This document shows, piece after piece, positions 9,864 through 18,398 of a stretch of 64,000 nucleotides of DNA (within the stretch, counting starts at the first letter, position 1; every line of letters starts with the position of its first letter). Origin of the DNA: a bacterium (GTDB lineage: Bacteria; Chloroflexota; Dormibacteria; UBA8260; Bog-877); the NCBI GenBank assembly GCA_021802115.1, contig JAKABA010000006.1, positions 1 to 64,000 on the forward strand, read 5' to 3'. The notes under the pieces were generated by a model. It made no database searches and was not told the DNA's origin. It was given only the letters and a program-made list of their open reading frames with translations. The translations under genes were made by a program, and so were the position numbers.

Positions 9864-10750
9864 TCGGTGTGCGCCGTTCGATCCTGGTCTGTCCCGGCGA
9901 TAAGCGGGGGATGGTCGCCAAGGCGGCCACCCTACCCACCGACGGGGTGGTGCTGGATCTGGAGGACGCGGTCGCGGCCGATGATGAGAGCCGGGCTCGG
10001 GCCCGCCTCGAGCTGGCGGCCGCGCTGGAGTCGCTCGACTTCGGGGGCCGGTCGGTGGCGGTGCGGATCAACGCGGTCGGGGGACCGTGGGCGCTCCAGG
10101 ACCTGCTCGAAATAGTTCCCAGGGTCGGCAGCCGGCTGGCCACCGTGGTCGTCCCCAAGGTCTCCCATCCGTCCGAGGTGGGTTTCGTCGCCCACTGCCT
10201 CGACGCGCTGGAGGCGCCGGGAATGCCGCGGTTGGGGATCGAGATCCAGATCGAAACCGCGGCCGGCTTGGAGGCGGTCAGTGAGCTCGCGACCAGCTCC
10301 GCCAGGCTGGAGGCGCTGATCTTCGGCCCGGGAGACTTCGCGGCCGACATGGGGATGCCCCAGACCGTGATCGGGGGCCAGGCCCTGGGCTATCCCGGTG
10401 ACGTCTGGCACTACCCCCTCACGCGCATCGCGGTCGCGGCCAGGGCCCGCGGCCTGCAGGTCATCGACGGGCCCTACTCAAGGCTGGCGGATCCTGTCGG
10501 CCTCGAGCAGGCCTGCCGGCGGGCGGTCGCTCTGGGCGTGGACGGGAAGTGGGCCATCCATCCCGAGCAGCTGGCGACCATCAACTCCGAGTTCGCGCCC
10601 TCGCCGGAACAGGTCGCCCGCGCCCGGGAGATGCTGGCGGTGGTGTCGGCCAAGGGAGGGGCCTCACGGCTGGGAGAGGAGATGGTGGACGAGGCCAATC
10701 TGCGGATGGCGAGGGCGGTGCTGGCGCGGGCGCGAGAGGAGCGGGCTTGA
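9860..10750 (+). CDS. CitE-like HpcH/HpaI aldolase-family CoA-ester lyase
   Basis: A 296-residue TIM-barrel protein of the citrate lyase beta/malyl-CoA lyase family, which cleaves or forms (S)-citryl-, malyl- or citramalyl-CoA type esters with Mg2+. Family marks are RSILVCPGDKRGM at the start, VVLDLEDAV (acidic), VRINAVG, the metal ligand Glu in LGIEIQIETAAGL, the Asp in IFGPGDFAADMG, and GKWAIHPEQL. The citrate lyase alpha and gamma subunits are absent, so this is a stand-alone lyase, not part of fermentative citrate lyase. It starts with GTG overlapping the preceding stop (GTGA) and its stop overlaps the TTG of the next gene (TTGA). Exact substrate unresolved. Confidence 0.87.
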   Translation: MIGVRRSILVCPGDKRGMVAKAATLPTDGVVLDLEDAVAADDESRARARLELAAALESLDFGGRSVAVRINAVGGPWALQDLLEIVPRVGSRLATVVVPKVSHPSEVGFVAHCLDALEAPGMPRLGIEIQIETAAGLEAVSELATSSARLEALIFGPGDFAADMGMPQTVIGGQALGYPGDVWHYPLTRIAVAARARGLQVIDGPYSRLADPVGLEQACRRAVALGVDGKWAIHPEQLATINSEFAPSPEQVARAREMLAVVSAKGGASRLGEEMVDEANLRMARAVLARAREERA

Positions 10751-11886
10751 AGGATCTGCCCCAGGAGCTCAGAGTCGCCACCAGGGTCGTCCATGGCTCG
10801 CGGTTCCGCGACCCCCAGACGGGAGCGCTGACCCCGCCACTGGTGGTCTCCGCCACCTTCGATCACGCCAACCCGTCCGGCCTCAGCTACGGGCGGGACC
10901 ACAATCCGACCTGGGCACTCCTGGAGCAGGCGGTGGCGGAGCTGGAGGAGGGGACCCAGGGGATCGCGTTCAGCTCGGGGATGGCCGCGGTGGCGGCGGT
11001 GCTGGAGCTGGCGCCCGATGGGGGTGCGGTGGTGGTGGCCAAGGATTCCTACACCGGCAGCCGGCTGCTGTTGGAGGAGCTTGGCCGGCGGGGCCGCTGC
11101 CAGGTCCGCCTCGTCGACGCGACCGATCTGGCAGAGGTCGAGGCCGCGGTGCGGGGTGCGGCCCTGGTGTTGGTGGAGACCCTGGGCAACCCTCTGCTCA
11201 CCGTGCCGGATCTGGCGGGCTGCGCCGAGGTGGCGCACCGAAGCGGAGCTCTACTGGCGGTCGACAACACCATGGCGACCCCCTTGGTGTGCCGCCCCCT
11301 GGGGCTCGGCGCGGACCTGGTGATCCACTCCGCGTCCAAGTACATCGGCGGGCATGATGACCTCATCCTGGGGATGGTTCTGGCCCGCGACCTTGCGCTC
11401 GCCGAACGGCTGCGCCACCACCGGACCAGCCGTGGGGGTTGTCCCGGGCAGCTGGAGGCATGGCTCGCGCTCAGGGGGCTGCGGACCCTCGACGTGAGGC
11501 TGCAACGGCAGATGGGGAACGCGAGCTGGCTGGCGATGAGGCTCAAGGAGCATCCGGCGATCCAGCGGGTGCTCTACCCCGGGCTGCCCGGCCACCCCCA
11601 GCACGAGCTGGCGAAGTCCCGATTGCAGGCGGGCTTCGGCGCCATGCTCTCGATGGAGCTTCGAGCCGACGCCCCAACCACCGAGCGCTTCTGCGCCGCG
11701 ACCACGGTCTGGGCCAACGCCACCAGCCTGGGTTCGGTCGGGTCCTTGCTGGAGCGCCGAGGCCGCTGGCAGGGGGAGGAGCACCTGCCCCCCGGCCTGG
11801 TCCGGATGTCGGTCGGCATCGAGGACCGCTCCGACCTTCTCGCCGACCTGCTTCAGGCGCTGTCCGCGGCCGGCTTGCCCGGCTGA
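10747..11886 (+). CDS. Cystathionine gamma-synthase/lyase-family PLP enzyme
   Basis: A 379-residue Cys/Met-metabolism PLP enzyme of fold type I. The cofactor lysine is in HSASKYIGGHDD. AFSSGMAA binds phosphate, the conserved Asp is in LLAVDNTMATP, and the Arg near the end (GLVRMSVGIED) binds the substrate carboxylate. Members include cystathionine gamma-synthase, cystathionine gamma-lyase, O-acetylhomoserine sulfhydrylase and methionine gamma-lyase; the exact reaction is not decidable by eye. I chose the TTG at 10747, which overlaps the previous stop and has GAGAGGAG just upstream; homology starts right after it. The 3' end overlaps the convergent tetR gene by 34 bases. The coupling to a CitE-like lyase is unusual. 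Confidence 0.87.
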   Translation: MKDLPQELRVATRVVHGSRFRDPQTGALTPPLVVSATFDHANPSGLSYGRDHNPTWALLEQAVAELEEGTQGIAFSSGMAAVAAVLELAPDGGAVVVAKDSYTGSRLLLEELGRRGRCQVRLVDATDLAEVEAAVRGAALVLVETLGNPLLTVPDLAGCAEVAHRSGALLAVDNTMATPLVCRPLGLGADLVIHSASKYIGGHDDLILGMVLARDLALAERLRHHRTSRGGCPGQLEAWLALRGLRTLDVRLQRQMGNASWLAMRLKEHPAIQRVLYPGLPGHPQHELAKSRLQAGFGAMLSMELRADAPTTERFCAATTVWANATSLGSVGSLLERRGRWQGEEHLPPGLVRMSVGIEDRSDLLADLLQALSAAGLPG

Positions 11887-12503
11887 GCGCCGGTGGAGGT
11901 GACGCGGGTGACCAGGGCCAAGAGCGCCGCCCGCACCTGAGCGAGGTCCAACTCCGGACCCGCCACCGCCCACTCCATGACGACCCCGTCCAGGAGCATG
12001 GCGATGGCACGGGCCAGGGCGGCGGTTGGCATCGCCTCGGGCAGGTCCTTGGCCGCGATCCGAGCCGCCAGGAAGGACTCGACGAAGGAGGTGATCACCT
12101 CTCGGCGCAGGCGCAGGGAGGCCCGGATCACCTCATTGGTCGGAGCCTCCGCCATCGCGCCCAGGAGCAGCCCCGCGCCGCCCTCGGCGTCCAACCGGTC
12201 CAGGTAGAAGTCGATCGCATGCTCCAGCCACAGCCGGGGGTCGGAGATGAGCTCCAGTTCCGCGCGCAGTCCCTCCGCCTCCGCCTTCGTCTCCAGGCTG
12301 CAGATGGCGGTGTAGAGCTCCGCCTTGCTGGTGAAATAGCGGTAGAGCAGGCCAACCGAAACCCCGCACTCGGCGGCGATCTCAGGCACGCTGGTGCCCT
12401 GCATGCCGGACCGCGCGAAGGCCCGCTTGGCCCCTTCCAGGATCCGGCGGCGAACCTGGTCAGCATGAGCCGTGCTCTTTTCCGACAGCCCCTCCGAGAT
12501 GAT
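11853..12503 (-). CDS. TetR/AcrR-family transcriptional regulator
   Basis: The N-terminal HTH is clear: ADQVRRRILEGAKRAFARSG, then MQGTSVPEIAAECGVSVGLLYRYF, followed by a helical ligand-binding domain. The only canonical start in frame, the ATG at 12404, would delete helix 1 of the HTH and cannot be right. Upstream, a perfect AGGAGG (12511-12516) sits 7 bases before an ATC codon at 12503; I propose that as a rare start, or a sequence error at that codon. The gene is divergent from the MMPL exporter with a perfect 24-bp palindrome between them, so it almost certainly represses the exporter and itself. The 3' end overlaps the cystathionine synthase-like gene. Confidence 0.85.
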   Translation of the reverse strand: MISEGLSEKSTAHADQVRRRILEGAKRAFARSGMQGTSVPEIAAECGVSVGLLYRYFTSKAELYTAICSLETKAEAEGLRAELELISDPRLWLEHAIDFYLDRLDAEGGAGLLLGAMAEAPTNEVIRASLRLRREVITSFVESFLAARIAAKDLPEAMPTAALARAIAMLLDGVVMEWAVAGPELDLAQVRAALLALVTRVTSTGAQPGKPAADSA

Positions 12504-12555
12504 GGCGAAACCTCCTGGAGCGCCCCCCGTCGGGCACCTGATATGCTTTGAGTCT

Positions 12556-12579
12556 ACATGAATGAATATTCATTCATGT
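12556..12579. promoter_or_regulatory. Perfect 24-bp palindromic operator between tetR and MMPL gene
   Basis: The half site ACATGAATGAAT is followed directly by its exact reverse complement. It is the only very AT-rich stretch in a GC-rich divergent intergenic region, 53 bases from the tetR start and 38 bases from the exporter start. Perfect symmetry, length and position fit the operator of the adjacent TetR-family repressor. Confidence 0.88.
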
Positions 12580-12616
12580 TGTTCCCAGGAGCCACGGCAG
12601 CTTAGGAGCGGGGCGC

Positions 12617-14896
12617 TTGTTTCATCGGCTGGGACGCTTCACCTACCGGCACCGCAGGGTGATCCCCGGGGCGGCTGTCGCACTGATGGTGGTCCTGCTC
12701 CTGCTCTCCGTCCCCCTCGGGGGCCAGCTCGAGGCGGGCGGCTTCTCGGTGCCCGGCTCCCAGAGCCAGCGGGCCACCGAGCTGCTCGCCCAGCACTTCG
12801 GAGCCGCCAAGACGCAGCTGCTGCTGGTCTATCGCAGCCCGACCGCGAACGCTGCCAGTCCAACGGTGCAGCAGGCGGTCGACCGCAGCTTCGAGCGCCT
12901 GGCCAGGCGCCCCCAGGTGGCCAGTGTGCTCGACTACAGCAACACCAAGGACCCGGTGTTCATTGGCGCCCACGGCCATGACACCTTTGCCGTCATCAAC
13001 CTCAAGCTGGGGGAGACCGCCGCCACCAACCAGCTGAAGTCGCTGACCTCCTACATCGAGCCCCCACCGGGCCTGCACATGTGGGTCACCGGGGCCCCCG
13101 CCATCGACGCCCTCTACAACAGCGGCCTGGAGCAGCAGCTGAAGCGGGCCGAGGTGATCGCCCTGCCGGTCTCGCTGCTGCTGCTGCTGGTGGTGTTCGG
13201 GTCGGTGATAGCGGCTCTGCTGCCGCTGGTGATCGCCGGGCTGGCGGTGCCGACCGCGCTGGCGATCATCAGCCTGTTGGCCGCCCATCTGGGCATGTCC
13301 ATCTTCGTCACCAACGTCGCCACCATCATCGGGCTGGGGCTGGCGATCGACTACTCACTGTTCTTCGTCAAGCGCTTCCGGGAGGAGCTGAGCCACTCCG
13401 GGGTGGAGCAGGCGGTCGCGGCCGCCACCGGGAGTGCGGGCAAGGCGGTGGCGATCTCCGGCACCGCGGTTGCGGTGGGGCTGAGCTCCTTGACCCTGTT
13501 TCCCGCCTCGGCCCTGCGCAGCATGGGAATCGGGGGCGTCGTGGTGGTCGCCTGCACCCTCCTGTTCGCCCTCACCGCCCTCCCCGCCATCCTCTCGTTG
13601 CTGGGCCCCCGGATCAACCGGTTCAGCGTCCGCCGGAGCTTGCACCGGGCCGCCCGTCCCGCCGACCATCACTCCAGCTTCTGGGGGTGGGTGGCCGAGC
13701 GGGTGATGCGGCACCCGATCCTGATCGCGGGCCCCACGGTCCTGGTGCTGCTCGCGGCGGGAACCCCGTTCCTCAGCCTGCGACTCTCCACCGGCAGCAG
13801 CGTGAGCGAGATCCCACAGGGGCCCGCGCGCACCGGATACGCACTGCTGAACTACGATTTCCCGCAGGCTGGTGGCGTCGACGACATGACCCTGGTGGTG
13901 GACTACCGCCATTCCCTCGACGGCAGGCTGTCGGCGCTCCAGGAGCGGCAGCTCGGCGCCTACCTGAGCCGGCTGCGAACGGTCCGCGGGGTGGAGGCGC
14001 TCCAGGGGGTTCTGACCCCACCGCCGGGGATGGCGAGCGGCCGGTACCTGCAGCTGCTCCAGCTGTCCCCGGCCCAGCGCCCCGCTGCGCTCAACTCCTA
14101 CATCGACTCCAACCTGGCCGGGCCGATCGCGCAGGTCGAGGTCGCCAACAGCTATGGCCCCGACTCCAGGGCCGGGGCCGAGCTGGTGCATCACCTCCGT
14201 GCCGTCGGCGCTCCACCCGGGGCCAGGACCCTGCTCACCGGGGGAGCGGCCCAATCGGTCGACTTCATCGATGCCTTTGCCGCCACCATTCCGTGGGCGG
14301 TGTTGCTGGTGGTGGCGGTCACCATGGTGGTGCTCTTCCTCACCTTCGGGTCGGTGGTGCTGCCGATCAAGGCCGTCCTGATGAGCATGATCTCGATCAG
14401 CGCCGCCTTCGGGGCGATGGTCTGGATATTCCAGCAGGGGCACCTCTCCAACGTGCTCGGCTTCACCCCACCGGGCTCCATCACGGCGACCGATCCGGTG
14501 CTGATGTTCGCCATCATCTTCGGCCTCTCTATGGACTACGAGGTCTTCCTGCTCACCCGGATCAGGGAGCGCTACCTGGCCACCGGGGACAACCGGCGCT
14601 CGGTGGCGGAGGGGCTGGCCGCCACCGGTGGCGTGATCAGCTCGGCTGCGCTCATCATGATCACGGTCTTCGCCGCCTTTGCCCTGGGTCACGTGCTCGA
14701 CATCCAGATCCTGGGGGTGGGGATGGCGATCGCGGTCGCCGTGGACGCCACCCTGGTGCGGGGGGTGGTGGTGCCGGCGGTGATGCGACTTCTGGGCGGT
14801 GCCAACTGGTGGGCGCCGACCGGGGTGCGGAGCTGGATTTCCCGGCTTGGCTTCTACGAGGAGTCGAATTCGGAGCTCACCCGGGATCCGGTCTGA
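12617..14896 (+). CDS. MMPL-family RND transporter
   Basis: A 759-residue polytopic membrane protein with two MMPL/RND repeats. Each has one transmembrane helix, a large extracytoplasmic loop and five further helices. Signatures are the GLGLAIDYSLFFVKRFREE motif after TM4 and its second copy IFGLSMDYEVFLLTRIRERY. Members export lipids or drugs using proton motive force and resemble actinobacterial MmpL/YdfJ proteins. I chose the TTG at 12617 because AGGAG lies 8 bases upstream and the cytosolic N-terminus FHRLGRFTYRHR is typical. It is divergent from tetR, which probably derepresses it on binding a hydrophobic ligand. Confidence 0.93.
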   Translation: MFHRLGRFTYRHRRVIPGAAVALMVVLLLLSVPLGGQLEAGGFSVPGSQSQRATELLAQHFGAAKTQLLLVYRSPTANAASPTVQQAVDRSFERLARRPQVASVLDYSNTKDPVFIGAHGHDTFAVINLKLGETAATNQLKSLTSYIEPPPGLHMWVTGAPAIDALYNSGLEQQLKRAEVIALPVSLLLLLVVFGSVIAALLPLVIAGLAVPTALAIISLLAAHLGMSIFVTNVATIIGLGLAIDYSLFFVKRFREELSHSGVEQAVAAATGSAGKAVAISGTAVAVGLSSLTLFPASALRSMGIGGVVVVACTLLFALTALPAILSLLGPRINRFSVRRSLHRAARPADHHSSFWGWVAERVMRHPILIAGPTVLVLLAAGTPFLSLRLSTGSSVSEIPQGPARTGYALLNYDFPQAGGVDDMTLVVDYRHSLDGRLSALQERQLGAYLSRLRTVRGVEALQGVLTPPPGMASGRYLQLLQLSPAQRPAALNSYIDSNLAGPIAQVEVANSYGPDSRAGAELVHHLRAVGAPPGARTLLTGGAAQSVDFIDAFAATIPWAVLLVVAVTMVVLFLTFGSVVLPIKAVLMSMISISAAFGAMVWIFQQGHLSNVLGFTPPGSITATDPVLMFAIIFGLSMDYEVFLLTRIRERYLATGDNRRSVAEGLAATGGVISSAALIMITVFAAFALGHVLDIQILGVGMAIAVAVDATLVRGVVVPAVMRLLGGANWWAPTGVRSWISRLGFYEESNSELTRDPV

Positions 14897-14957
14897 ATCC
14901 GCGCTGGGGGCTGACTTTGCGCCAGCTCGGGATATAGTTGATAATTCCCCGGTGATC

Positions 14958-15308
14958 ATGGGCACCGAGGAGATGACCGACCGGCGCGCCCACCTGCGCC
15001 GCCTCGACGACATCCTGGAGGCTCTGGAGCAGCTCAACCTCAGCGAGGCGGCGGAGCTGCCCGAGCGGGTGGTTAGGTCGCTGGCCGCGCATGACATCCC
15101 GGTGGAGGACGGGGTCGAGATCAGAGTCCTGATCGAGCGGGTGTGGCGCAAGCAGGAGAGCCACATGCTCAGCCCCCGCCAGGAGCGGCGGCGCAGCAGC
15201 TCCCGGCGGGCCCACTCGCGCCGACCCCCCGGTCATGACGTGATCGAGAGCATCCTCCGCCAGGGAGGGCGCGGTCCGGCCCCGGGGATGGGCGGCTCTG
15301 CGGAGTGA
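14958..15308 (+). CDS. Small helical protein with Arg-rich tail, function unknown
   Basis: A 116-residue protein. Residues 5-70 are predicted helical (RRLDDILEALEQLNLSEAAEL and a following helix), and residues 75-95 are strongly basic (RRRSSSRRAHSRR), which could contact nucleic acid or membrane. It has no Cys cluster and no membrane segment. The start is uncertain: ATG at 14958 or 14973, neither with a well-spaced ribosome site, so it may be leaderless after the AT-rich stretch at 14930-14950. It lies 61 bases after the MMPL stop and may be transcribed with it. Confidence 0.5.
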   Translation: MGTEEMTDRRAHLRRLDDILEALEQLNLSEAAELPERVVRSLAAHDIPVEDGVEIRVLIERVWRKQESHMLSPRQERRRSSSRRAHSRRPPGHDVIESILRQGGRGPAPGMGGSAE

Positions 15309-15359
15309 CCCCGGCTCAGGCCGGTAGACTCTGCCCCATGGGAGGAGAACGCCGGCACC

Positions 15360-16001
15360 ATGCCCGGGAGTGCCACCTGCGAGCAGCTGGTGGCTGAGCC
15401 GCGTCCTCCGGAGCCAACCCGGCGGACGGCCCGACGGGCGGACATGTTCACTGCGGACGGCCGTCCTTCCCCCGACGATCCGCGCGAGCACGGACCGAGG
15501 TTGGGCGACGAGCGCACCACGCTCGCTGAGGCGCTGCGCTGCCTGCGTCTGACGCTCCGGATGAAGTGCTCTGATCTCGATGCCGAGGCGCTGGCGCGAC
15601 GTTCCGTCCCCCCGTCGACGATGTCGCTGCTGGGACTGGTGCGCCATCTGGCCGAGCAAGAGCGGGGGACCTTCCGGGGGATGATGGCGGGACAGTCGGC
15701 CCCCGCGCTCTTCTGCTCGGAGACCGACCGCGATGGCGATTTCGATGGGGCGACCCCCGACCCCACGGTGGTGGCTGAGGCCTGGAGCGCATGGGAGGAG
15801 GAGGTGGAGTTCTCCACCCGGCTGGTGGCCGAGGCGGCAAGTCTTGACGTCAGAGGCGACGATCCTGACAACCGGCATGGCAGTGGGGGCGGGCCGATGT
15901 CCCTGCGCGAAGCGCTGGTCGGAATGATCGTGGAGTATGCCCGCCACATGGGCCACGCCGACCTCCTCCGCGAGCGGATAGACGGGCGCATCGGCCAGTA
16001 G
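15360..16001 (+). CDS. DinB-family (DUF664) protein
   Basis: A 213-residue protein whose residues 45-213 match the DinB/DUF664 four-helix bundle: ERTTLAEALRCLRLTLRMKC, then MSLLGLVRHLAEQERGTFR carrying the first metal-binding His, and IVEYARHMGHADLLRERIDG carrying the other two His in the family arrangement H-x3-H. Family members are metal-dependent thiol transferases (for example mycothiol- or bacillithiol-dependent) or hydrolases. The first 40 residues are extra and disordered. ATG at 15360 follows GGAGGAG at 15341-15347 with long spacing; a later Met at 15444 is possible. Substrate unknown. Confidence 0.8.
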   Translation: MPGSATCEQLVAEPRPPEPTRRTARRADMFTADGRPSPDDPREHGPRLGDERTTLAEALRCLRLTLRMKCSDLDAEALARRSVPPSTMSLLGLVRHLAEQERGTFRGMMAGQSAPALFCSETDRDGDFDGATPDPTVVAEAWSAWEEEVEFSTRLVAEAASLDVRGDDPDNRHGSGGGPMSLREALVGMIVEYARHMGHADLLRERIDGRIGQ

Positions 16002-16275
16002 CCCGTCCGACCTGACCAGCGCTGCTCAGGGGGGCCGGTGGCCGGGAGTCGAAGTTCCCCGGGCCCGCGACCCGGCCTTGCGATGGGCACCGGCTCCGCA
16101 GCGACGGTGAGCCGCCGTCAGCCGCGCAGCCGGACCCGGGGAAGCGGGTGCCGCGCGTGCGGAAAGTCACCAGGCGAGCCCGCGGCGCAGCGCTGAAACC
16201 GCTGGGTTTTTGGGGATAATTATTCCTTAGTGGTTTCATAGCGCGGACATAATCTCGGCTCCCTACGATCGCCCC
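16002..16275 (+). other. Structured non-coding region before pstB
   Basis: A 274-base gap without a gene. The first 180 bases are GC-rich with several short inverted repeats. CAGCG-N7-CGCTG followed by GGGTTTTTGG (about 16184-16206) resembles a short terminator. Right after it, the region turns AT-rich (16207-16257) with the near-palindrome GGATAATTATTCC and a possible promoter, TTAGTG, 16 bases, then ATAATC. This is the likely promoter of the phosphate transporter operon. I could not find convincing repeated Pho-box heptamers. Confidence 0.45.
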
Positions 16276-17088
16276 GTGGTGACCAGGGCGGCCGGGGCGA
16301 TGGGGACGGGGAGCCAGCGGGGCGCGGCAGGCGCTGATGGCGCCGTCGACGTCCGAGACCTGCACGTGCTTTACCGGGAGAAGGAGCTGCTCCGCGGCGT
16401 GAACTCCACCTTTCGCCGGAGTGCGGTGTCCGCGATCGTGGGGCCGACCGGGTGCGGTAAGACCACCCTGCTGCGTTCCATCAATCGGATGCACGACAGC
16501 ACGCCGGGGATGCGCGTCACCGGATCGGTGACCATCGGCGGGGAGGATGTCTACGGCCGCGGGGTGGCCGTGCGCGGCTTGCGCCGCAGGGTGGGCATGC
16601 TCTTCCAGCGGGCCAATCCGTTCCCCCAGAGCATCGCCGAGAACGTGTCGCTGGCCCCGCGAGCCCACGGTCTGGTGGGCCGTCACCAGGTCTCCGCCCT
16701 GGTCGAGGAACACCTCACGCTGGTCGGCCTCTGGGACGCGGTCAGGGACCGGCTCAACAGTTCACCGTTCCAGCTCTCGGGCGGCCAGCAGCAGTTGCTG
16801 TGTCTCGCTCGCACCCTGGCGCTGTCACCCGAGGTGCTCCTCCTCGACGAGCCCACCTCCGCGCTCGACCCCGACACCACCGACCACATCGAGGGCCTCA
16901 TCAAGCGGCTCTCGGCCCGGGTCACCGTCCTCATCGTCACCCACAACCTCGCTCAGGCGAACCGGATCGGCGACGACGTGCTGTTCCTAATGGCGGGCAC
17001 GGTCGTCGAGTCCGCCCCGGCGCAAACCTTCTTTCAGAACCCGGCGGACGAGCGGAGCCGGGCCTATATCAGCGGCCGTATCGGGTGA
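16276..17088 (+). CDS. pstB: Phosphate ABC transporter ATP-binding protein PstB
   Basis: A 270-residue ABC ATPase that powers high-affinity phosphate uptake with PstSCA. Walker A is GPTGCGKTTLLRSINRM (the RSINRM extension is typical of PstB), the Q-loop is VGMLFQRANPFPQSI (the NPFP is also PstB-typical), the signature is LSGGQQQL, and Walker B is VLLLDEPTSALDP with the switch His in IVTHNLAQA. The signature ends QQQ where most have QQR. It comes first in the operon, before pstS, instead of last. GTG start; the first 25 residues are extra. No phoU follows. Confidence 0.93.
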   Translation: MVTRAAGAMGTGSQRGAAGADGAVDVRDLHVLYREKELLRGVNSTFRRSAVSAIVGPTGCGKTTLLRSINRMHDSTPGMRVTGSVTIGGEDVYGRGVAVRGLRRRVGMLFQRANPFPQSIAENVSLAPRAHGLVGRHQVSALVEEHLTLVGLWDAVRDRLNSSPFQLSGGQQQLLCLARTLALSPEVLLLDEPTSALDPDTTDHIEGLIKRLSARVTVLIVTHNLAQANRIGDDVLFLMAGTVVESAPAQTFFQNPADERSRAYISGRIG

Positions 17089-17144
17089 GTTTGGCCCAGC
17101 AGCCCTCATCCGCACCCAGAGTTCATCCAACCAAGGGGATATCC

Positions 17145-18377
17145 ATGACCATTCGACGACCCACACTCTTTGCGGCGGCGCTTGTGGCCAGCGGGTTGGC
17201 CCTGGCCGCCTGCGGCTCGACCTCCACCTCGACCGGCGGGAGCCAGGCCAAGACGACCCAGGCCAAGACTTCCACCCTCACCTGCAAGACCTCGGCGGTT
17301 GCCAACAGCGGGGCCGCCAACGCCCCCAGCGGCAGCCCGGCCCCCACCTCCGCCGCATCGATCCCGACGGCCAATCCCGCCGCCCCGGTCACCCTCCACG
17401 AGGACGGGTCCTCCTTAATCTACCCCTATCTGCTGGCGCTGGGTCCCGAGCTGCCCAAGGCCTACTCGAACATCACTCTCAGCCCCGCCTCGGGGGGCTC
17501 CGGGAAGGGGCAGACGGACGCCATTGCCGGCAACGTCCAGATGGGAGGCTCGGACGCGTTTCTCAGCTCCTCGCAGTTCTCGGCGAACCCCGGCCTCATG
17601 AACATCCCGATTGCGGTCTCCGCCCAGGCCGTCAACTACAACGTCCCCGGCCTGGTCCTGCCCAGCGGGCAGACCGGGCTGCACCTCAGCGGATGCATCC
17701 TCGCCAACATGTACATGGGCAAGATCACCAACTGGAACGACTCCAGCATCGCCGCCCTCAACCCCGGCGCCAAGCTGCCGAACCTGCCGATCGTGCCCAT
17801 CCACCGGGTGGACGGATCGGGCGACACCTTCATCTTCACCTCGTTCCTCTCCGACACCAACAGGGCCTGGGCCAGCGGGCCGAGCTTCGGCACCCTCGTG
17901 AGCTGGCCGACGGCAAGCCAGGTCAGTGCCGACGGCAACCCCGCCATGGTCCAGGCGTGCTCGGCCAACCCCGGCTGCGTCGCCTACATCGGTGTGAGCG
18001 TGGAGTCCCAGGCATCGAGCGCTGGCCTCGGTGAGGCGCTGCTGCAGAACCAGTCCGGCAACTTCGTCCTGCCCACCGGCACCAACATGGCCTCATCGGT
18101 GAGCGCCGGGGCGGGCAGGATTCCCGCCGACCTCGCCGTGTCGCTCATCTACCAGAAGGGAGCGGACTCCTACCCCATCGTCAACTTCGAATACCTGGTC
18201 GTGAAGAAGACCCAGACGTCGGCGGCCACGGCCACCGCGATCAAGGACTTCTTCTCCTGGGCGCTCTCTCCAACCGGGGGCGCGACCCCCGCCAACCTGG
18301 GAACCGTCGGCTTCATCGCGCTGCCCAGCAACGCCCTGCCCGGAGTCGACGCCGAAGTGGACAGCATCACGGGATAG
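17145..18377 (+). CDS. pstS: Phosphate ABC transporter substrate-binding lipoprotein PstS
   Basis: A 410-residue lipoprotein that binds phosphate outside the membrane. The signal peptide has a basic start, a hydrophobic core and the lipobox LAAC with Cys23. A Ser/Thr/Ala/Pro-rich linker of about 60 residues follows. The binding domain has EDGSSLIYPYLLALG, SPASGGSGKGQTDAIAG with the phosphate-binding SGGSGKG loop, and later HRVDGSGDTFIFTSFLS. I start at the ATG at 17145 because AAGGGGAT precedes it and the signal peptide begins there. It is 56 bases after pstB and 21 bases before pstC. Confidence 0.95.
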   Translation: MTIRRPTLFAAALVASGLALAACGSTSTSTGGSQAKTTQAKTSTLTCKTSAVANSGAANAPSGSPAPTSAASIPTANPAAPVTLHEDGSSLIYPYLLALGPELPKAYSNITLSPASGGSGKGQTDAIAGNVQMGGSDAFLSSSQFSANPGLMNIPIAVSAQAVNYNVPGLVLPSGQTGLHLSGCILANMYMGKITNWNDSSIAALNPGAKLPNLPIVPIHRVDGSGDTFIFTSFLSDTNRAWASGPSFGTLVSWPTASQVSADGNPAMVQACSANPGCVAYIGVSVESQASSAGLGEALLQNQSGNFVLPTGTNMASSVSAGAGRIPADLAVSLIYQKGADSYPIVNFEYLVVKKTQTSAATATAIKDFFSWALSPTGGATPANLGTVGFIALPSNALPGVDAEVDSITG

Positions 18378-18398
18378 CCGGTTCATCCCGTCCAGCGA

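Noticed and set aside
13355..15166. A 603-codon minus-strand open frame
   Set aside because: It is antisense to the MMPL exporter, whose motifs and ribosome site are clear; the antisense protein is His/Asp/Arg-rich noise typical of GC-rich DNA.
16002..16275. A riboswitch before pstB
   Set aside because: I compared the region mentally with cobalamin, TPP, c-di-AMP and SAM cores and found no conserved core sequences, only generic GC-rich pairing.
17121..17132. GTTCATCCAACC before pstS as a Pho box
   Set aside because: Only one imperfect heptamer is present; a Pho box needs repeated GTTCACC-like units at fixed spacing.
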